Source: Candidatus Melainabacteria bacterium | GTDB taxonomy: Bacteria > Cyanobacteriota > Vampirovibrionia > Obscuribacterales > Obscuribacteraceae | Length of the DNA: 64,000 nucleotides | NCBI GenBank assembly: GCA_027451745.1 | Contig: DAIDIP010000002.1 | Location: 1-64,000, forward strand | Direction: 5' to 3' | Part shown: one piece after another, positions 18,001 through 27,854 of the stretch | How positions within the stretch are numbered: position 1 is the first letter of the stretch | How the letters are laid out: every line of letters begins with the position of its first letter | Position numbers and translations under genes: made by a program | Notes under the pieces: model-generated | Told to the model about the DNA's origin: nothing | Seen by the model: the letters and a program-made list of their open reading frames with translations, nothing else | Databases searched by the model: none

Positions 18001-20982
18001 GTGAGTATTAGAAGATTATATTTCGCATTCTTTGCTTTGGCACTAGTATTTATGGCGTTGCTAGTTTTTGTCAATGAAAAACAAGAAGAAGCACAACATA
18101 TGTTGGTTGCTAGCGAACAAAATCGCTTTCTCGCGACTAAATTGGCACACCAACTCAAACAAAGCTCTGATCAGTTAACTATTATGGCTAGATTATATGC
18201 CATAACCGGAAAAAAAGAATTTTTGGAAAATTTTCACGAAATTCTCGGTATTAGAGAGGGCAAATTGCCTCGCCCCAAAGATTATTCGACTACTTATTGG
18301 GACCAAATATTAGGCAAGATCAAAAAGAAAGGTGATTATGGACCACCTTCCAGTTTTTATGTGGGATTGTCAACGTTAAATTTGACTCCTGAAGAATCAA
18401 CACTTTTAGAATCGGCAAAACTCAGATCAGATGCCTTAGTGAAATTAGAAAAAGAAGCTTTCAATGCCCGCGAAGGACTCTTTTTAGACGATAGAGGCAA
18501 TTATACAATTCACAAAAAACCTGATGCGAATCTAGCTATCAATTTATTATCTGGGGATGAGTATCTGCATGCTAAAGCTGAAATCATGCAGCCTATTCAA
18601 GAATTTATGACTAAATTGGATAAGCGCATAGAAGATGAAGCAGCGAGAATAGAGAAACGATACGATCTTTGGATAAATGCCGAGTTACTTCTGGCAGCAA
18701 TAGCGGCCTTTGTAGTGCTACTTCTTTTGTTGAAGACTTTTGAAGCAGTTGTAAAACCAACACTGCAGCTTGTGGATCAAGCAAAGGATCTGGAAAAAGG
18801 AGACTATACAAGCCGCAATCAAGTGCGGGTAAAAAATGAGATCGGTACTCTAGCTAAAGTTTTTAATACTACCGCTTTGGCAATCTGTACAGAAGTGCAA
18901 CGATTAAAAGAAACGCAGGATAGTCTAACAAAATACGCGGAAGAGTTACGTAAACTAACGGTTGAATTAGAACAAGCAAAAGAGGCTGCAGAAATTGCAA
19001 ACGAATATAAGAGTCGTTTCTTGGCAAATATGAGTCACGAAATTCGTACACCAATGAATGCCATTATTGGTTTGGCATATTTGTTGCAGCAAACTCAGTT
19101 AACAGAGCGTCAAGCTGACTATATTCGCAAGTTAGAAACTTCGGGAAAATCTTTACTAGCGATTATAAATGACATATTAGATTATTCAAAAGTTGAAGCA
19201 GGTAAATTACAGCTTGAAAATGTTGATTTCAGACTTGATGAACTATTGCACAATCTAGCAACAATACTTTCAGTCAATGCTAGTGATAAAGACATAGAAA
19301 TTCTTTTTTCAATTGATGAGAGCGTTCCGGCACAACTCAATGGTGATCCTCTAAGATTGCAACAGGTGCTCTTGAATCTGACTGGGAATGCTATCAAATT
19401 TACTGAAAAAGGTGAGATTGTTCTCTCCGTGAAATTGCAAGATAAAAAAGACGGTAAAATCCAATTGCAGTTTTTAGTCAGTGATACTGGCATTGGTATG
19501 ACTGAGGAGCAATTGGGACATGTATTTGAAGCTTTCTCTCAAGCAGATACGTCAACGACACGACGTTTTGGTGGGACAGGTCTAGGTTTAGCTATTAGTC
19601 GTAAACTTGTATCTTTAATGAACGGAGAGATGGTTGTCGAATCTACACCTGGTAAGGGTAGTTGCTTTAAATTTAGCGTTATTCTGTTCGAGCCAAAGGA
19701 ACCACTGCTTATTAGCAAATCATCTGTAAGTCAGTTACCGCTGCATATGAAAATTCTCGTTGTTGATGACAATGCAACAGCTAGAGATGTTGTTGGTTCA
19801 ATTGCCACATCTTTAGGATGGGTAGTTACCAAAGCCTCAACTGGGGCAGAAGCCATAAAATTTGCTAAAGAAGCTTTCGATACAAAGAATTTATTCAATG
19901 TAATTATCGCTGATTGGAAAATTCCAGATATAGACGGTATTAAAATCATTGATGCTATCAAACGTATGAGTGGTGATAATAGGTATCCTTTAGGCATTTT
20001 ACTTACGTCGCATAGCCATGATGCTCTGGGGGAAGTAGAAAAAGCTGACGAAATATTAGATGGATTTCTTACCAAACCTCTTACGGCCTCTGATTTAATG
20101 GATGCTGTAGTCTCCGCTTCCAGGCAAGGAAAGGCTATGCATAAGAATACAGTACTTATCGGTGCTGATAAAAATAAGCAGATTCAAGATCAACTGGCTA
20201 GTTGCAAACTTTTATTAGTTGAAGACAATTTAGTTAATCAAGAAGTAGGTATAGAAATTTTACAAGCTGCTGGAGCTATTGTCGATATTGCTAATAATGG
20301 ACAAGAAGCTTTAGATAAGCTAGAAGGGAATGGTACTAAATATGATGCTGTTCTGATGGATTTGCAAATGCCAATAATGGATGGCTATGAGGCAACCAAG
20401 CAAATTAGAAAAAAAGAAAAATTTAAAGGACTACCTGTAATTGCTATGACAGCTGATGTTCTACCAACCGATCGTCAGAGAGCACTTTCAGCAGGTATGG
20501 ACGATTTTATAGGTAAGCCGTTTGAACTTAGCCAGTTGTTTAGTACTTTGCATAAATGGTTGCCAAAAAAAATGGAGACGTTGCCAGAGAATATCGCTAA
20601 AAAGAATGAATATGCTGAAAAATCAGAACATAAGTTGCCAGAATGTTTGGGTGAATTACGCATATCAGAAGCTATAGCAAGATTCAATGATAAGAGTATT
20701 TATTTAACTATTGCTAGACGGTTTCTTGAAACAGAAGGTTCCACAACAGGTAAAATTGAAAGTGCGATCGAAAATAAGGATTTTCAAGAAGCGCGGAGAT
20801 ACGCACATTCATTAAAGGGAATTGCTAGCTATATAGGTGCCCCTAATCTTGCTGCTGCTGCTGCTAAGCTAGAAGATGCTTTGCTTCAATCACAATTTGA
20901 TTCTTTGGAGAAATTGGTAGAGCCAGTCAAAAGCCTTTTAGCTCAAGTAATGGAAAATCTAGATGAACTGGTAAACTTGTAA
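18001..20982 (+). CDS. Hybrid sensor histidine kinase with two receivers and an Hpt domain
   Basis: The 993-residue protein has a first membrane helix (about residues 7-25), an extracytoplasmic sensor of about 200 residues with no family I recognise, and a second helix (about 228-246). HAMP and a coiled coil follow. HisKA has His346 in [11 protein letters not shown]. HATPase_c has NAIKF, DTGIGM and [11 protein letters not shown]. Receiver 1 (from about 580) has VVDDNAT and IIADWKIPD. Receiver 2 (from about 740) has [11 protein letters not shown] and [12 protein letters not shown]. The C-terminal Hpt domain has the phospho-His in AHSLKG. This is the BarA/ArcB-type layout for a multistep phosphorelay. 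The start is a GTG. The regulator-kinase fusion follows 17 bp later, its likely target. Confidence 0.93.
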   Translation: MSIRRLYFAFFALALVFMALLVFVNEKQEEAQHMLVASEQNRFLATKLAHQLKQSSDQLTIMARLYAITGKKEFLENFHEILGIREGKLPRPKDYSTTYWDQILGKIKKKGDYGPPSSFYVGLSTLNLTPEESTLLESAKLRSDALVKLEKEAFNAREGLFLDDRGNYTIHKKPDANLAINLLSGDEYLHAKAEIMQPIQEFMTKLDKRIEDEAARIEKRYDLWINAELLLAAIAAFVVLLLLLKTFEAVVKPTLQLVDQAKDLEKGDYTSRNQVRVKNEIGTLAKVFNTTALAICTEVQRLKETQDSLTKYAEELRKLTVELEQAKEAAEIANEYKSRFLANMSHEIRTPMNAIIGLAYLLQQTQLTERQADYIRKLETSGKSLLAIINDILDYSKVEAGKLQLENVDFRLDELLHNLATILSVNASDKDIEILFSIDESVPAQLNGDPLRLQQVLLNLTGNAIKFTEKGEIVLSVKLQDKKDGKIQLQFLVSDTGIGMTEEQLGHVFEAFSQADTSTTRRFGGTGLGLAISRKLVSLMNGEMVVESTPGKGSCFKFSVILFEPKEPLLISKSSVSQLPLHMKILVVDDNATARDVVGSIATSLGWVVTKASTGAEAIKFAKEAFDTKNLFNVIIADWKIPDIDGIKIIDAIKRMSGDNRYPLGILLTSHSHDALGEVEKADEILDGFLTKPLTASDLMDAVVSASRQGKAMHKNTVLIGADKNKQIQDQLASCKLLLVEDNLVNQEVGIEILQAAGAIVDIANNGQEALDKLEGNGTKYDAVLMDLQMPIMDGYEATKQIRKKEKFKGLPVIAMTADVLPTDRQRALSAGMDDFIGKPFELSQLFSTLHKWLPKKMETLPENIAKKNEYAEKSEHKLPECLGELRISEAIARFNDKSIYLTIARRFLETEGSTTGKIESAIENKDFQEARRYAHSLKGIASYIGAPNLAAAAAKLEDALLQSQFDSLEKLVEPVKSLLAQVMENLDELVNL

Positions 20983-20999
20983 TGGGTTTGCGTTAACAT

Positions 21000-22568
21000 A
21001 TGAACGAAAGAAAACATCGAGTTTTAATTGCTGAAGATCATGATATCGCCCGATTGGGACTTCGTCTCACTTTGGAAAAAATGCCTGATGTAGAAATCGT
21101 CGGTGAGGCTATTGACGGCGATTCAGTCATAGCTCAAGCTGACCAGTTTGATCCAAATATAATACTTATGGATATCAACCTGCCTGGAATTAGTGGCATA
21201 CAAGCTACGAAGCTTATAAAAGGTGCTCATCCAAAGACTTCTATTATTATGTTTACGAGCGATTCATCAGATGAAACTGTTTTTGCTGCATTAGGGGCTG
21301 GTGCAGATGGGTATTGTTTAAAAGATGTTTCTGCAGAGGAATTACGTACAGCTATAGATTCTGTATCTAGAGGGGCCGCTTGGCTCGATCCCGGGGTGGC
21401 GCAGCGCGTTTTGCGGGCACAAGTGGCAGCGCGAGCACAGAATAATGTAAGCAGCGGTGAGAAGAATCCTGCACCAAATGGACAAACAAAGCTTTTAGAT
21501 GAGGGACAGGTCAAGCTTCTAGAGCTCATTCAAAAGGGCATGAAATTACAGGATATAGCAATTGAACTGAATTTATCTGCCAGTGTAGTGGAAGATCGAT
21601 TGCGTTCTATTTTGGATGAAATCAAGCCTGTTCAAGGAAATCCATCGGCAATCCATCAATCTGCACTACAATCAAATCCATCTGCATCTGGAACATTTCC
21701 AGCCATTAAACCTGGTGTCATTCTTGCGGGAAGATTTAGTATTGAAGACATGCTGGGTTCCGGCGGAGTAAGTATGGTGTACAGGGGAAAAGATTTGGCT
21801 ATTGGACGTACTGTGGCTATAAAGCTATTGCAGCAACAGACTTTAACCGAAGAAAAAGAAAAACAAAGATTTTTACAAGAAGCTAAGACTGCTAGTGCAA
21901 TAAGTCATCCAAATGTAATCACCATTTTTGATTTTGGGGTTACTCCTGATGGTCAACCATATATGGTTATGGATTATATCGATGGTGTGGGATTGGATGA
22001 ATTAATCAAGCAGCAGCAACTTTCTTTAAAACGTGTGCTAGATATTTTTGTACAAGTTTGTGATGCTATGACTGCAGCCCACAAGAAAAATATTATTCAC
22101 CGAGATCTAAAACCTTCAAACATAATGCTTGTCAAAAACGATGAAGGTACAGATTTAGTTAAGTTGGTCGATTTTGGTATGGCGAAATTTCTCATTGAAA
22201 GTGAGGATCTAAAATTAAGTAAGACAGGTGATTTATTTGGCACACCTCTCTATATGAGTCCGGAGCATTTCAAAGGACAAAAATTAGATGCCCGCAGTGA
22301 TATATACGGATTTGGATGTGCTCTTTACGAGGCATTATCTGGATCGACTCCGTTCAATGGATCATCATTGTATGAATTAATGAATTGCCATGTTAATGAA
22401 GAACCGTCACGATTACCATTCCTTCGTCCTGGAAAAGAAATACCTGACGAATTAGAATCATTACTTTTTAAAATGTTAAAAAAGAACCCGGAAGACAGAC
22501 AGCAGTCAATGTCGGAAATAAAAACAGTTCTTTTAAAACTTTTACAAAGTAACAGCATGGCTCGTTAA
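21000..22568 (+). CDS. Response regulator fused to a Ser/Thr protein kinase
   Basis: The 522-residue protein begins with a NarL-type receiver (residues 1-125): AEDHD acidic pair, phosphoacceptor Asp58 in ILMDINLPG, and a YCLKDVS Lys loop. A LuxR-like helix-turn-helix follows (about 165-210, ELIQKGMKLQDIAIELNLSA), then a low-complexity Ser/Pro linker. Residues about 238-515 are a complete Hanks-type kinase: glycine loop LGSGGVSMVYRG, VAIK Lys, catalytic HRDLKPSN, DFGMAK and an APE-like MSPEHF. All catalytic residues look intact. There are no membrane segments or PASTA domains. Aspartate phosphorylation by the upstream kinase is inferred to control the Ser/Thr kinase. A zinc-ribbon gene follows 36 bp later. 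Confidence 0.92.
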   Translation: MNERKHRVLIAEDHDIARLGLRLTLEKMPDVEIVGEAIDGDSVIAQADQFDPNIILMDINLPGISGIQATKLIKGAHPKTSIIMFTSDSSDETVFAALGAGADGYCLKDVSAEELRTAIDSVSRGAAWLDPGVAQRVLRAQVAARAQNNVSSGEKNPAPNGQTKLLDEGQVKLLELIQKGMKLQDIAIELNLSASVVEDRLRSILDEIKPVQGNPSAIHQSALQSNPSASGTFPAIKPGVILAGRFSIEDMLGSGGVSMVYRGKDLAIGRTVAIKLLQQQTLTEEKEKQRFLQEAKTASAISHPNVITIFDFGVTPDGQPYMVMDYIDGVGLDELIKQQQLSLKRVLDIFVQVCDAMTAAHKKNIIHRDLKPSNIMLVKNDEGTDLVKLVDFGMAKFLIESEDLKLSKTGDLFGTPLYMSPEHFKGQKLDARSDIYGFGCALYEALSGSTPFNGSSLYELMNCHVNEEPSRLPFLRPGKEIPDELESLLFKMLKKNPEDRQQSMSEIKTVLLKLLQSNSMAR

Positions 22569-22604
22569 ATACAAATATATACAGCAAGTAATGGAGGCAG
22601 ATGA

Positions 22605-22817
22605 ATGAAAGCCAAAATGAAAGGCGAACAGAAAATGCCAGAATCTGGAGATTATGAATGTCAACGTTGCGGTGCGCGTTTCAAAGTTGATGGACAAAGT
22701 GTTATTTGTCCACAATGTGGAAATACGAAACTTGATGAATTGATACTTTTTTATGTGGAAAATGATCCTGAAGAAGAACAAATGTATACAGAGGCTGACT
22801 GGCATGGTGGTGATTAG
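22605..22817 (+). CDS. Small zinc-ribbon protein
   Basis: A 70-residue protein dominated by one zinc ribbon: CQRCGARF and CPQCGN, 17 residues apart. The acidic C-terminus (NDPEEEQMYTEAD) is probably disordered. GGAGG before the ATG supports the start. It is the last gene after the hybrid kinase and kinase fusion and may be in their operon. No specific function can be given; such ribbons often mediate protein or nucleic-acid contacts. Confidence 0.75.
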   Translation: MKAKMKGEQKMPESGDYECQRCGARFKVDGQSVICPQCGNTKLDELILFYVENDPEEEQMYTEADWHGGD

Positions 22818-22839
22818 GTCGCAAAGAGAATAAGTAGTA

Positions 22840-23220
22840 TTATGCTTTTACTCTATTTTTTAATTTTTCCAGTTGTGCTGTAGCTTTGTTGCGCGCGGCT
22901 ATCAACTCACCAGAATGTTTTCGCGCCCATTCTTCTAATTTTTCTAGAACTGGCAAAAGGGTCCGTCCAACTTTTGTGAGTGAGTATTCAACACGAGGTG
23001 GAACTTCTGGATAAATTTTACGGCTAACAAGCCCGTCTGCTTCTAGCTCTCTTAATTGTTGGGTTAAGACACGTTGAGTAATACCTTGTAAGGAACGCAT
23101 TAACTCATTAAATCGCATGGTACCGTTACATAGTCTGTAAATTATTAGAATTTTCCATTTGTCTGAAATCATGGCAATGGTTGCCATAATCGGGCATTCA
23201 AAAGATTCAATATTAAACAT
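22840..23220 (-). CDS. HxlR-family transcriptional regulator
   Basis: A winged-helix regulator with the HxlR signature. CPIMATIAMISDKWKILII holds a conserved Cys near the N-terminus and the DKW motif. RFNELMRSLQGITQRVLTQQ is the recognition region, and EVPPRVEYSLT is the wing. Some members sense thiols or quinones through the conserved Cys. The ATG at 23220 gives 126 residues, the usual size; an in-frame TTG at 23262 is less likely. It is divergent from a rhodanese gene with palindromes in between, suggesting sulfur- or redox-linked control. The C-terminus is Lys/Ala-rich. Confidence 0.9.
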   Translation of the reverse strand: MFNIESFECPIMATIAMISDKWKILIIYRLCNGTMRFNELMRSLQGITQRVLTQQLRELEADGLVSRKIYPEVPPRVEYSLTKVGRTLLPVLEKLEEWARKHSGELIAARNKATAQLEKLKNRVKA

Positions 23221-23255
23221 AAATCTATTAGAGTTCTTCCAGTAATGGGTAATAG

Positions 23256-23269
23256 TATCCAATTGGATA
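23256..23269. promoter_or_regulatory. Palindrome 1, candidate HxlR operator
   Basis: TATCCAATTGGATA is a perfect 14-bp palindrome located 36 bp upstream of the HxlR start codon. HxlR proteins bind short palindromes as dimers, so autoregulation is plausible. Confidence 0.5.
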
Positions 23270-23302
23270 GTATACCACTTTTTGGTGCCTACTTGTAAAA
23301 GG

Positions 23303-23322
23303 ATACTAGTCTATTCTAGTAT
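23303..23322. promoter_or_regulatory. Palindrome 2, candidate HxlR operator
   Basis: ATACTAG (23303-23309) and CTAGTAT (23316-23322) form a perfect inverted repeat with a 6-bp spacer, between the HxlR gene and the rhodanese gene. It lies about 50 bp before the rhodanese start codon, where a repressor would block transcription. Confidence 0.5.
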
Positions 23323-23373
23323 AAGTGCAGGGCAATGACAAGAGCCCTAAAAAGGGGAGATATTGGAGGTATT

Positions 23374-23796
23374 ATGGTTACTGAAATAAATACGAAAGAA
23401 TCGCTTAAGGCTGTGGAATATTTTGAGGCCAAGTTGAATTTTGATAGCAATCCTTATGCTCTTAAGGCTGCGTTAGATAAAGGGGAAAAGCTGCAAATTA
23501 TAGATTTGCGCACACCCGAATTATTTGCGAAAGAACACATCCCAGGGGCAGTCAATGTTAGTTTGGAAGAGTTGGAAAGTTATTTACCCAAGCTAAATCC
23601 TGCTGCAACAACAATTGTATATTGTTATTCCCTGCTATGTAGTCTTGCTACTAGAGCTGCTTTATTTTTAGCTCAAAAAGGCTACATAGTAAAAGAATTA
23701 GCTGGTGGCTTTGATTCTTGGGCAGAGCAAGAAATGCCAACTGAAAACACTAAAACATCGAGTTGTGCCACCACAGGCGGACATTCTTGTAGTTAG
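23374..23796 (+). CDS. Cytoplasmic single-domain rhodanese
   Basis: This 140-residue protein has a helical N-terminal extension (residues 1-30) and a rhodanese domain with LQIIDLRTPELFAKEHIPGA. The active-site loop is around YCYSLLCSLATRAA. Two cysteines lie in this stretch, and the loop differs from the CxxGxR pattern, so which Cys forms the persulfide is unclear. GFDSW closes the domain. The tail SSCATTGGHSCS is rich in Cys and His. The ATG at 23374 is chosen because GGAGG sits just before it; the frame runs further upstream without a signal. It is transcribed divergently from the HxlR regulator and ends at a strong terminator. Confidence 0.85.
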   Translation: MVTEINTKESLKAVEYFEAKLNFDSNPYALKAALDKGEKLQIIDLRTPELFAKEHIPGAVNVSLEELESYLPKLNPAATTIVYCYSLLCSLATRAALFLAQKGYIVKELAGGFDSWAEQEMPTENTKTSSCATTGGHSCS

Positions 23797-23823
23797 TTTT
23801 CCTCTCGCAATCCACAGGGGCAA

Positions 23824-23854
23824 ACGAGGACAGTATTTATTGTCCTCGTTTTTT
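23824..23854 (+). terminator. Rho-independent terminator after the rhodanese gene
   Basis: ACGAGGACA (23824-23832) and TGTCCTCGT (23841-23849) make a 9-bp stem with an 8-nt loop, followed by TTTTTT. This is a strong terminator for plus-strand transcription, 27 bp after the rhodanese stop. Confidence 0.9.
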
Positions 23855-23866
23855 ACTAATTCTTGA

Positions 23867-25234
23867 TCAATTACTATTACCGTGTCCTACCATCAATTCA
23901 ATTTCATCAAGCGTTTTTAGACGTTGCTGTAATAATTGCTCAGGTAATTTCTGCTCTTTTTTGAGTCGTTTTTTATTTAGTGTTTCGTCTACGAAATACC
24001 ATGTGCTGGCACCAATTCCAAGGGCTGAACCTGCTCCAGCTGTAATGGCTCCGGCAAAAGTTAAATTATTAGCAGTTCTCAATCTATCTTTATTACCATA
24101 GTATGCTGCGGCTCCAAGCAAGTCTTGGGCTAAAAATGAACCGGAAATAATTGGACCGAAAATTACTGATTGCAAGGCTATTTTATTGTAGCGTCTTAGT
24201 TGCTCTGTCTCTTTGCTTACGTACTCATCATATCTTTGGCACCAGAGATCATACGCCATTAGTCTCAATCTAACTGGACCCGCTTTTGCTAATGTTGCAT
24301 CTTCTGAGTGCAAAACACAATTGTGCAAGTCTGTTAGGGCTCGATCACTCAGTGTATCGATGTCATAAACTTTTTCGTGAAATTGTTTATATATCTTTTT
24401 GGAATAATATGCATTGAGAATCTTTTTTGAAAAAAAACTGGCTGGTGCACTGAGAATTGAAAGTCCATCGCCAATCATACCGGTCACGATTGAAGGGCTT
24501 ATATATTGTGAATTTCGGAAACCGCTGTAAGCTAGTCCTGCTGCTGCAGAATAAAGAGAATAATAAGCTGCGCTGAGGAAATAGTAAACGTTTTCGCTTG
24601 ACTGGTAAGACTTTAAATCTGCATAAATTTGAGCGAATTCAGCTAAGCATGCATCTCGATAACATTTTAATAGTGTGCTTTCGGTGACGAATATTCTATA
24701 GGCGGGACTCGCTTTTTGTTGCTCTACCAAAATCTCTCTTTCGTTTAGCAAATTACTAAGTTCTTCTAGACGTGATTTGATCACACGTTTAACGCTATTG
24801 GGATTTCTTTTGTGTTTTGCATTTTTCCAGGCTGTAAAGCTATTGGAGCATAGTTCGAATGTGGAGCTGGCACCGCCTATGATACTACCAATTAATTCTG
24901 TTTTTATAGCGCCTTTAAGACTTTTGACTGAAATATTTTCGGGTGAATCTAGATGTTTGCCTGTATCATTAATTGTAGCTATGTCGCCAGCCATGAAGAG
25001 CCCAAGTGAGGCTTGCTGTCCAAGGAAATATCTGAGCTCGCGCAACCGGGGTTCTTTATTGGCAGCAATTTTGTACTTTAGATAGTATCTTTCAAGATCA
25101 ATTTCTTTAAGCAGAATTTCACTGGTTAGTTCTGATAAGTTTTTGCTGCTAGTCAAAGCCGTCTGAGCTGCTTGAATGTTAATGCAAGAAGAGGAAAAAA
25201 TGATAATGGCTAGCGCAAGATGGAAAAAATTCAT
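23867..25234 (-). CDS. Uncharacterised secreted or membrane protein
   Basis: I do not recognise this 455-residue protein. It has a signal peptide (residues 1-22, ending around INIQA-AQ). The rest is mostly alpha-helical, with several Ala/Gly/Tyr-rich hydrophobic stretches (around AAYYSLYSAAAGLAY, SIVTGMIGDGLSILSAP, VIFGPIISGSFLAQDLLGAA and FAGAITAGAGSALGIG) that could be membrane hairpins. Soluble charged helices lie between them, and the C-terminus is basic and Gln/Leu-rich. It lies 39 bp after the glycosyltransferase gene on the same strand and may share its transcript. A cell-envelope location is inferred; no enzymatic motif is seen. Confidence 0.75.
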   Translation of the reverse strand: MNFFHLALAIIIFSSSCINIQAAQTALTSSKNLSELTSEILLKEIDLERYYLKYKIAANKEPRLRELRYFLGQQASLGLFMAGDIATINDTGKHLDSPENISVKSLKGAIKTELIGSIIGGASSTFELCSNSFTAWKNAKHKRNPNSVKRVIKSRLEELSNLLNEREILVEQQKASPAYRIFVTESTLLKCYRDACLAEFAQIYADLKSYQSSENVYYFLSAAYYSLYSAAAGLAYSGFRNSQYISPSIVTGMIGDGLSILSAPASFFSKKILNAYYSKKIYKQFHEKVYDIDTLSDRALTDLHNCVLHSEDATLAKAGPVRLRLMAYDLWCQRYDEYVSKETEQLRRYNKIALQSVIFGPIISGSFLAQDLLGAAAYYGNKDRLRTANNLTFAGAITAGAGSALGIGASTWYFVDETLNKKRLKKEQKLPEQLLQQRLKTLDEIELMVGHGNSN

Positions 25235-25273
25235 ATAAGCCTATTGCGTGCAATTAGTCTAACAGAAGCATTA

Positions 25274-26848
25274 TTAGGGCTTAGGATTATAGCTTGCTAA
25301 GATTACAGAAATAGGTGTTCCTGGGGCAGATTCTTTGACCAGTTTGCAACCTGGAAAGTTGAGCCATTTATATGATTCGGTTTCTAATATTTTTAGTTGT
25401 GAATGGGAGCTTGACTGCAGATCTTCAAATTTACGTTTGGGAATCAAAACAATAAATGATTGGGAATTGAGCAGCAGTTTTTTAAGTGTTTCTTGGTCGC
25501 GATATACAGGGAGGCGACCGCTCTCAAAAGCAACATAGTCGGTAAGCAGAGATTGCTCTAAGAGATCTAAATGAAAATAAAAGGGTATCTTAACGGGACT
25601 TTTCTTTACCTGAAGAGCAAAGTTTAGATAAGTATCTCGTTTGCTTTTAATAGGCAAGAATACTGAAGTATAAACTGTCATTGCTATTAAAAAGCCAATG
25701 GCAATAATTATATAAATGGCTCTTATCTTTGTATGAGAATATTTGTCACTTAATGCGTTTAGAAAATGGGCAGTGATTATGGCTAAGGCAGGGTAAATTG
25801 GTAAGCTGTAATAATTCCAATTACTACTGGATAGACTAAAAATTAAAGTATTAAAGATTGACCAGACGAATAGAAGCAATAAAAATTTAGAATTGGCATA
25901 AGAATATTTTTTGCTAAAAAGAGAAATCACCAGTTGAACGATGGCAGGAATTAGAAAAATAGTCCAGGGCAAAAAGTTGCCCAGAAGTGTTGTGAGCATA
26001 TAAGTTGGTTTGTGACCAAAGTTATATGCATTGTGCTGGCCAATAAATCTACCTATATTGCCTTGTAAATAGAGCCAATTAAAAGCTGACATACCGTAGT
26101 TCTTATAGACGGCAATGTGCCATGGGGCGAGAACTAATAAAAAAATTGCCAACGATATAACAATTTCTTTGATAGAAAAAGAGGGAAATTTTTTGCAGAG
26201 CAGCAAAGTAAAAATAATAGATATACCGGGGATGATAATTGCAATTGGGCCTTTAGTCAGCCAGCCGAAGCTAAAGGCAGTAACCATTATTATTAGCCAA
26301 CTAAGTCGATGTTTTGAATTATCAAAAAATATTATGTAAGCAGAAAAAATGGACAAGCTTTCAAAAAGCGATAAAAGCATATCGGGCATTGCCACCGCTG
26401 AGAATTCAAAAAAGCCAATGGTAGTAGTAAGCACAATTGCTGATAAAAGAGCAACTTTAGTACCGAGAATTTTTTTTACAAAGATTGCTGTAATGGACAC
26501 AGTAGCCACAGCCGCAATAGTAGATACTGCACGGGCGGCAAAAAGAGAAATACCCACTATTTTGTAAAAAGAAATCAATAGCCAATAATGAAGAGGCGGT
26601 TTATCGAAATAAGGAACGCCGTAAAAAAGTGGAGCAACGTATTGTTTATTCGCTAGCATTTCTCTTGCTCCTTCGACGAAGCAAGACTCTGCTCGGGCAA
26701 AACCAGAATAAAAATAGGCGCGCAGTAGTTCCAGAAGAACGCTGACCATTATAATGATCGATAGTTTTCCGTAGAAGGATGTAACAAGTATTTCAAATGG
26801 ATGCTTGCCAGAAAAAGATGGATGATCGTATTTAGTGCCAGAATTCAA
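25274..26848 (-). CDS. GT39-family membrane glycosyltransferase (ArnT/PMT-like)
   Basis: The 524-residue polytopic protein has about ten or more membrane helices. The signature of the GT-C/ArnT fold is near the N-terminus: YGVPYFDKPPLHYWL, just after a helix and an acidic ESCFVEGAREM region, followed by AARAVSTIAA. These proteins move sugars from polyprenyl-phosphate to lipid or protein on the outer face of the membrane. The sugar and acceptor are not predictable. The C-terminal 100 residues are soluble. The start is a TTG preceded by AGGA; no better ATG gives the full first helix. A Ser/Thr kinase gene lies 90 bp upstream on the same strand. Confidence 0.85.
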   Translation of the reverse strand: MNSGTKYDHPSFSGKHPFEILVTSFYGKLSIIIMVSVLLELLRAYFYSGFARAESCFVEGAREMLANKQYVAPLFYGVPYFDKPPLHYWLLISFYKIVGISLFAARAVSTIAAVATVSITAIFVKKILGTKVALLSAIVLTTTIGFFEFSAVAMPDMLLSLFESLSIFSAYIIFFDNSKHRLSWLIIMVTAFSFGWLTKGPIAIIIPGISIIFTLLLCKKFPSFSIKEIVISLAIFLLVLAPWHIAVYKNYGMSAFNWLYLQGNIGRFIGQHNAYNFGHKPTYMLTTLLGNFLPWTIFLIPAIVQLVISLFSKKYSYANSKFLLLLFVWSIFNTLIFSLSSSNWNYYSLPIYPALAIITAHFLNALSDKYSHTKIRAIYIIIAIGFLIAMTVYTSVFLPIKSKRDTYLNFALQVKKSPVKIPFYFHLDLLEQSLLTDYVAFESGRLPVYRDQETLKKLLLNSQSFIVLIPKRKFEDLQSSSHSQLKILETESYKWLNFPGCKLVKESAPGTPISVILASYNPKP

Positions 26849-26938
26849 TAGGAAGTCCTTTGGACAGGCTTGTAATGTCTAATGAAGAACTTGCTATGAT
26901 AACATTTGCCGGATTTCAATACGATCTTTGTATTAAGT

Positions 26939-27829
26939 TCATGCTTTAGATGTTTGACCTGGCAGATTGGTGGCTAATTTGGAGCAGACTTGTTCTAAGT
27001 CTTCCATGGTTTGATAACGATGTTTTGGATCTTTTGCCAAACACTTAAAAATGATATCTTCAATAACTTTATGGGACTTTGGGTCTATTCCTATATTGCC
27101 AAATTTTGCTGGCATTTCTTTAGTGTGTTTGAATATAGTCACTAGGGCGGTGGGACCTTCAAGCGGAGGTCTACCGGTTAGAACTTCGTACATGAGGGCG
27201 CCTAAAGAATAAATGTCTGATCTATGATCAGCTGCTTTGCCAAGACACTGTTCAGGGCTCATGTATAGTGGACTGCCAAATATGTCACCGGTTTTAGTTA
27301 GTTTGGTACCAGCGATGGTGGTTTCGGAAATGATCTTGGCGATACCAAAGTCGATAATTTTTACAATCTCTTTTTGTTCATTTTGATTTATCAATACTAT
27401 ATTACTTGGTTTTAAATCTCTATGAATGATATTTCTGGAATGTGCATAAGCACAGCCATTAGCTATTTGTATAAATATAGGTAGAGCACGATTGACGGAG
27501 AGTTTGCCTTTGTTGTCAATTAGATCTGATAAGGGCAGCCCTTCAAAAAATTCCATAATCATAAATGGCTGGTTTTGCCATTCGCCAAAGTCACTGACCG
27601 AACTGATATTGAAATGATCTAGTCGTTTAGCTGCAATCGCTTCTTGTCGAAATCTTTTTAGATTTACTTCATCACTGATTAATTCAGGCAGCAATATTTT
27701 GCAGGCAAGTATTTTTTTAGTTTCTATATCTTGGGCTTTGTAGACAATACTTTTACCCCCTTGCCCAATAGGCTCAAGAAGTTCATACTTGTTATTGAGA
27801 ATTAGCCCAGTAGCGTTATCTAAATTCAT
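26939..27829 (-). CDS. Hanks-type Ser/Thr protein kinase
   Basis: A compact 296-residue kinase with the full motif set. The glycine loop is GQGGKSIVYKA (residues 20-30), the catalytic Lys is in ILACKILL, HRDLKPSN is the catalytic loop, DFGIAK binds Mg, and MSPEQ is the APE motif. No membrane helix, PASTA or other sensor domain follows, so it is probably soluble. It is close in layout to the kinase half of the fusion at 21000, and the two could share targets. The ATG at 27829 is the start. A divergent hydrolase gene lies across an 18-bp palindrome. Confidence 0.92.
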   Translation of the reverse strand: MNLDNATGLILNNKYELLEPIGQGGKSIVYKAQDIETKKILACKILLPELISDEVNLKRFRQEAIAAKRLDHFNISSVSDFGEWQNQPFMIMEFFEGLPLSDLIDNKGKLSVNRALPIFIQIANGCAYAHSRNIIHRDLKPSNIVLINQNEQKEIVKIIDFGIAKIISETTIAGTKLTKTGDIFGSPLYMSPEQCLGKAADHRSDIYSLGALMYEVLTGRPPLEGPTALVTIFKHTKEMPAKFGNIGIDPKSHKVIEDIIFKCLAKDPKHRYQTMEDLEQVCSKLATNLPGQTSKA

Positions 27830-27854
27830 TAGTTAATGAGACGAAATTTTTATC

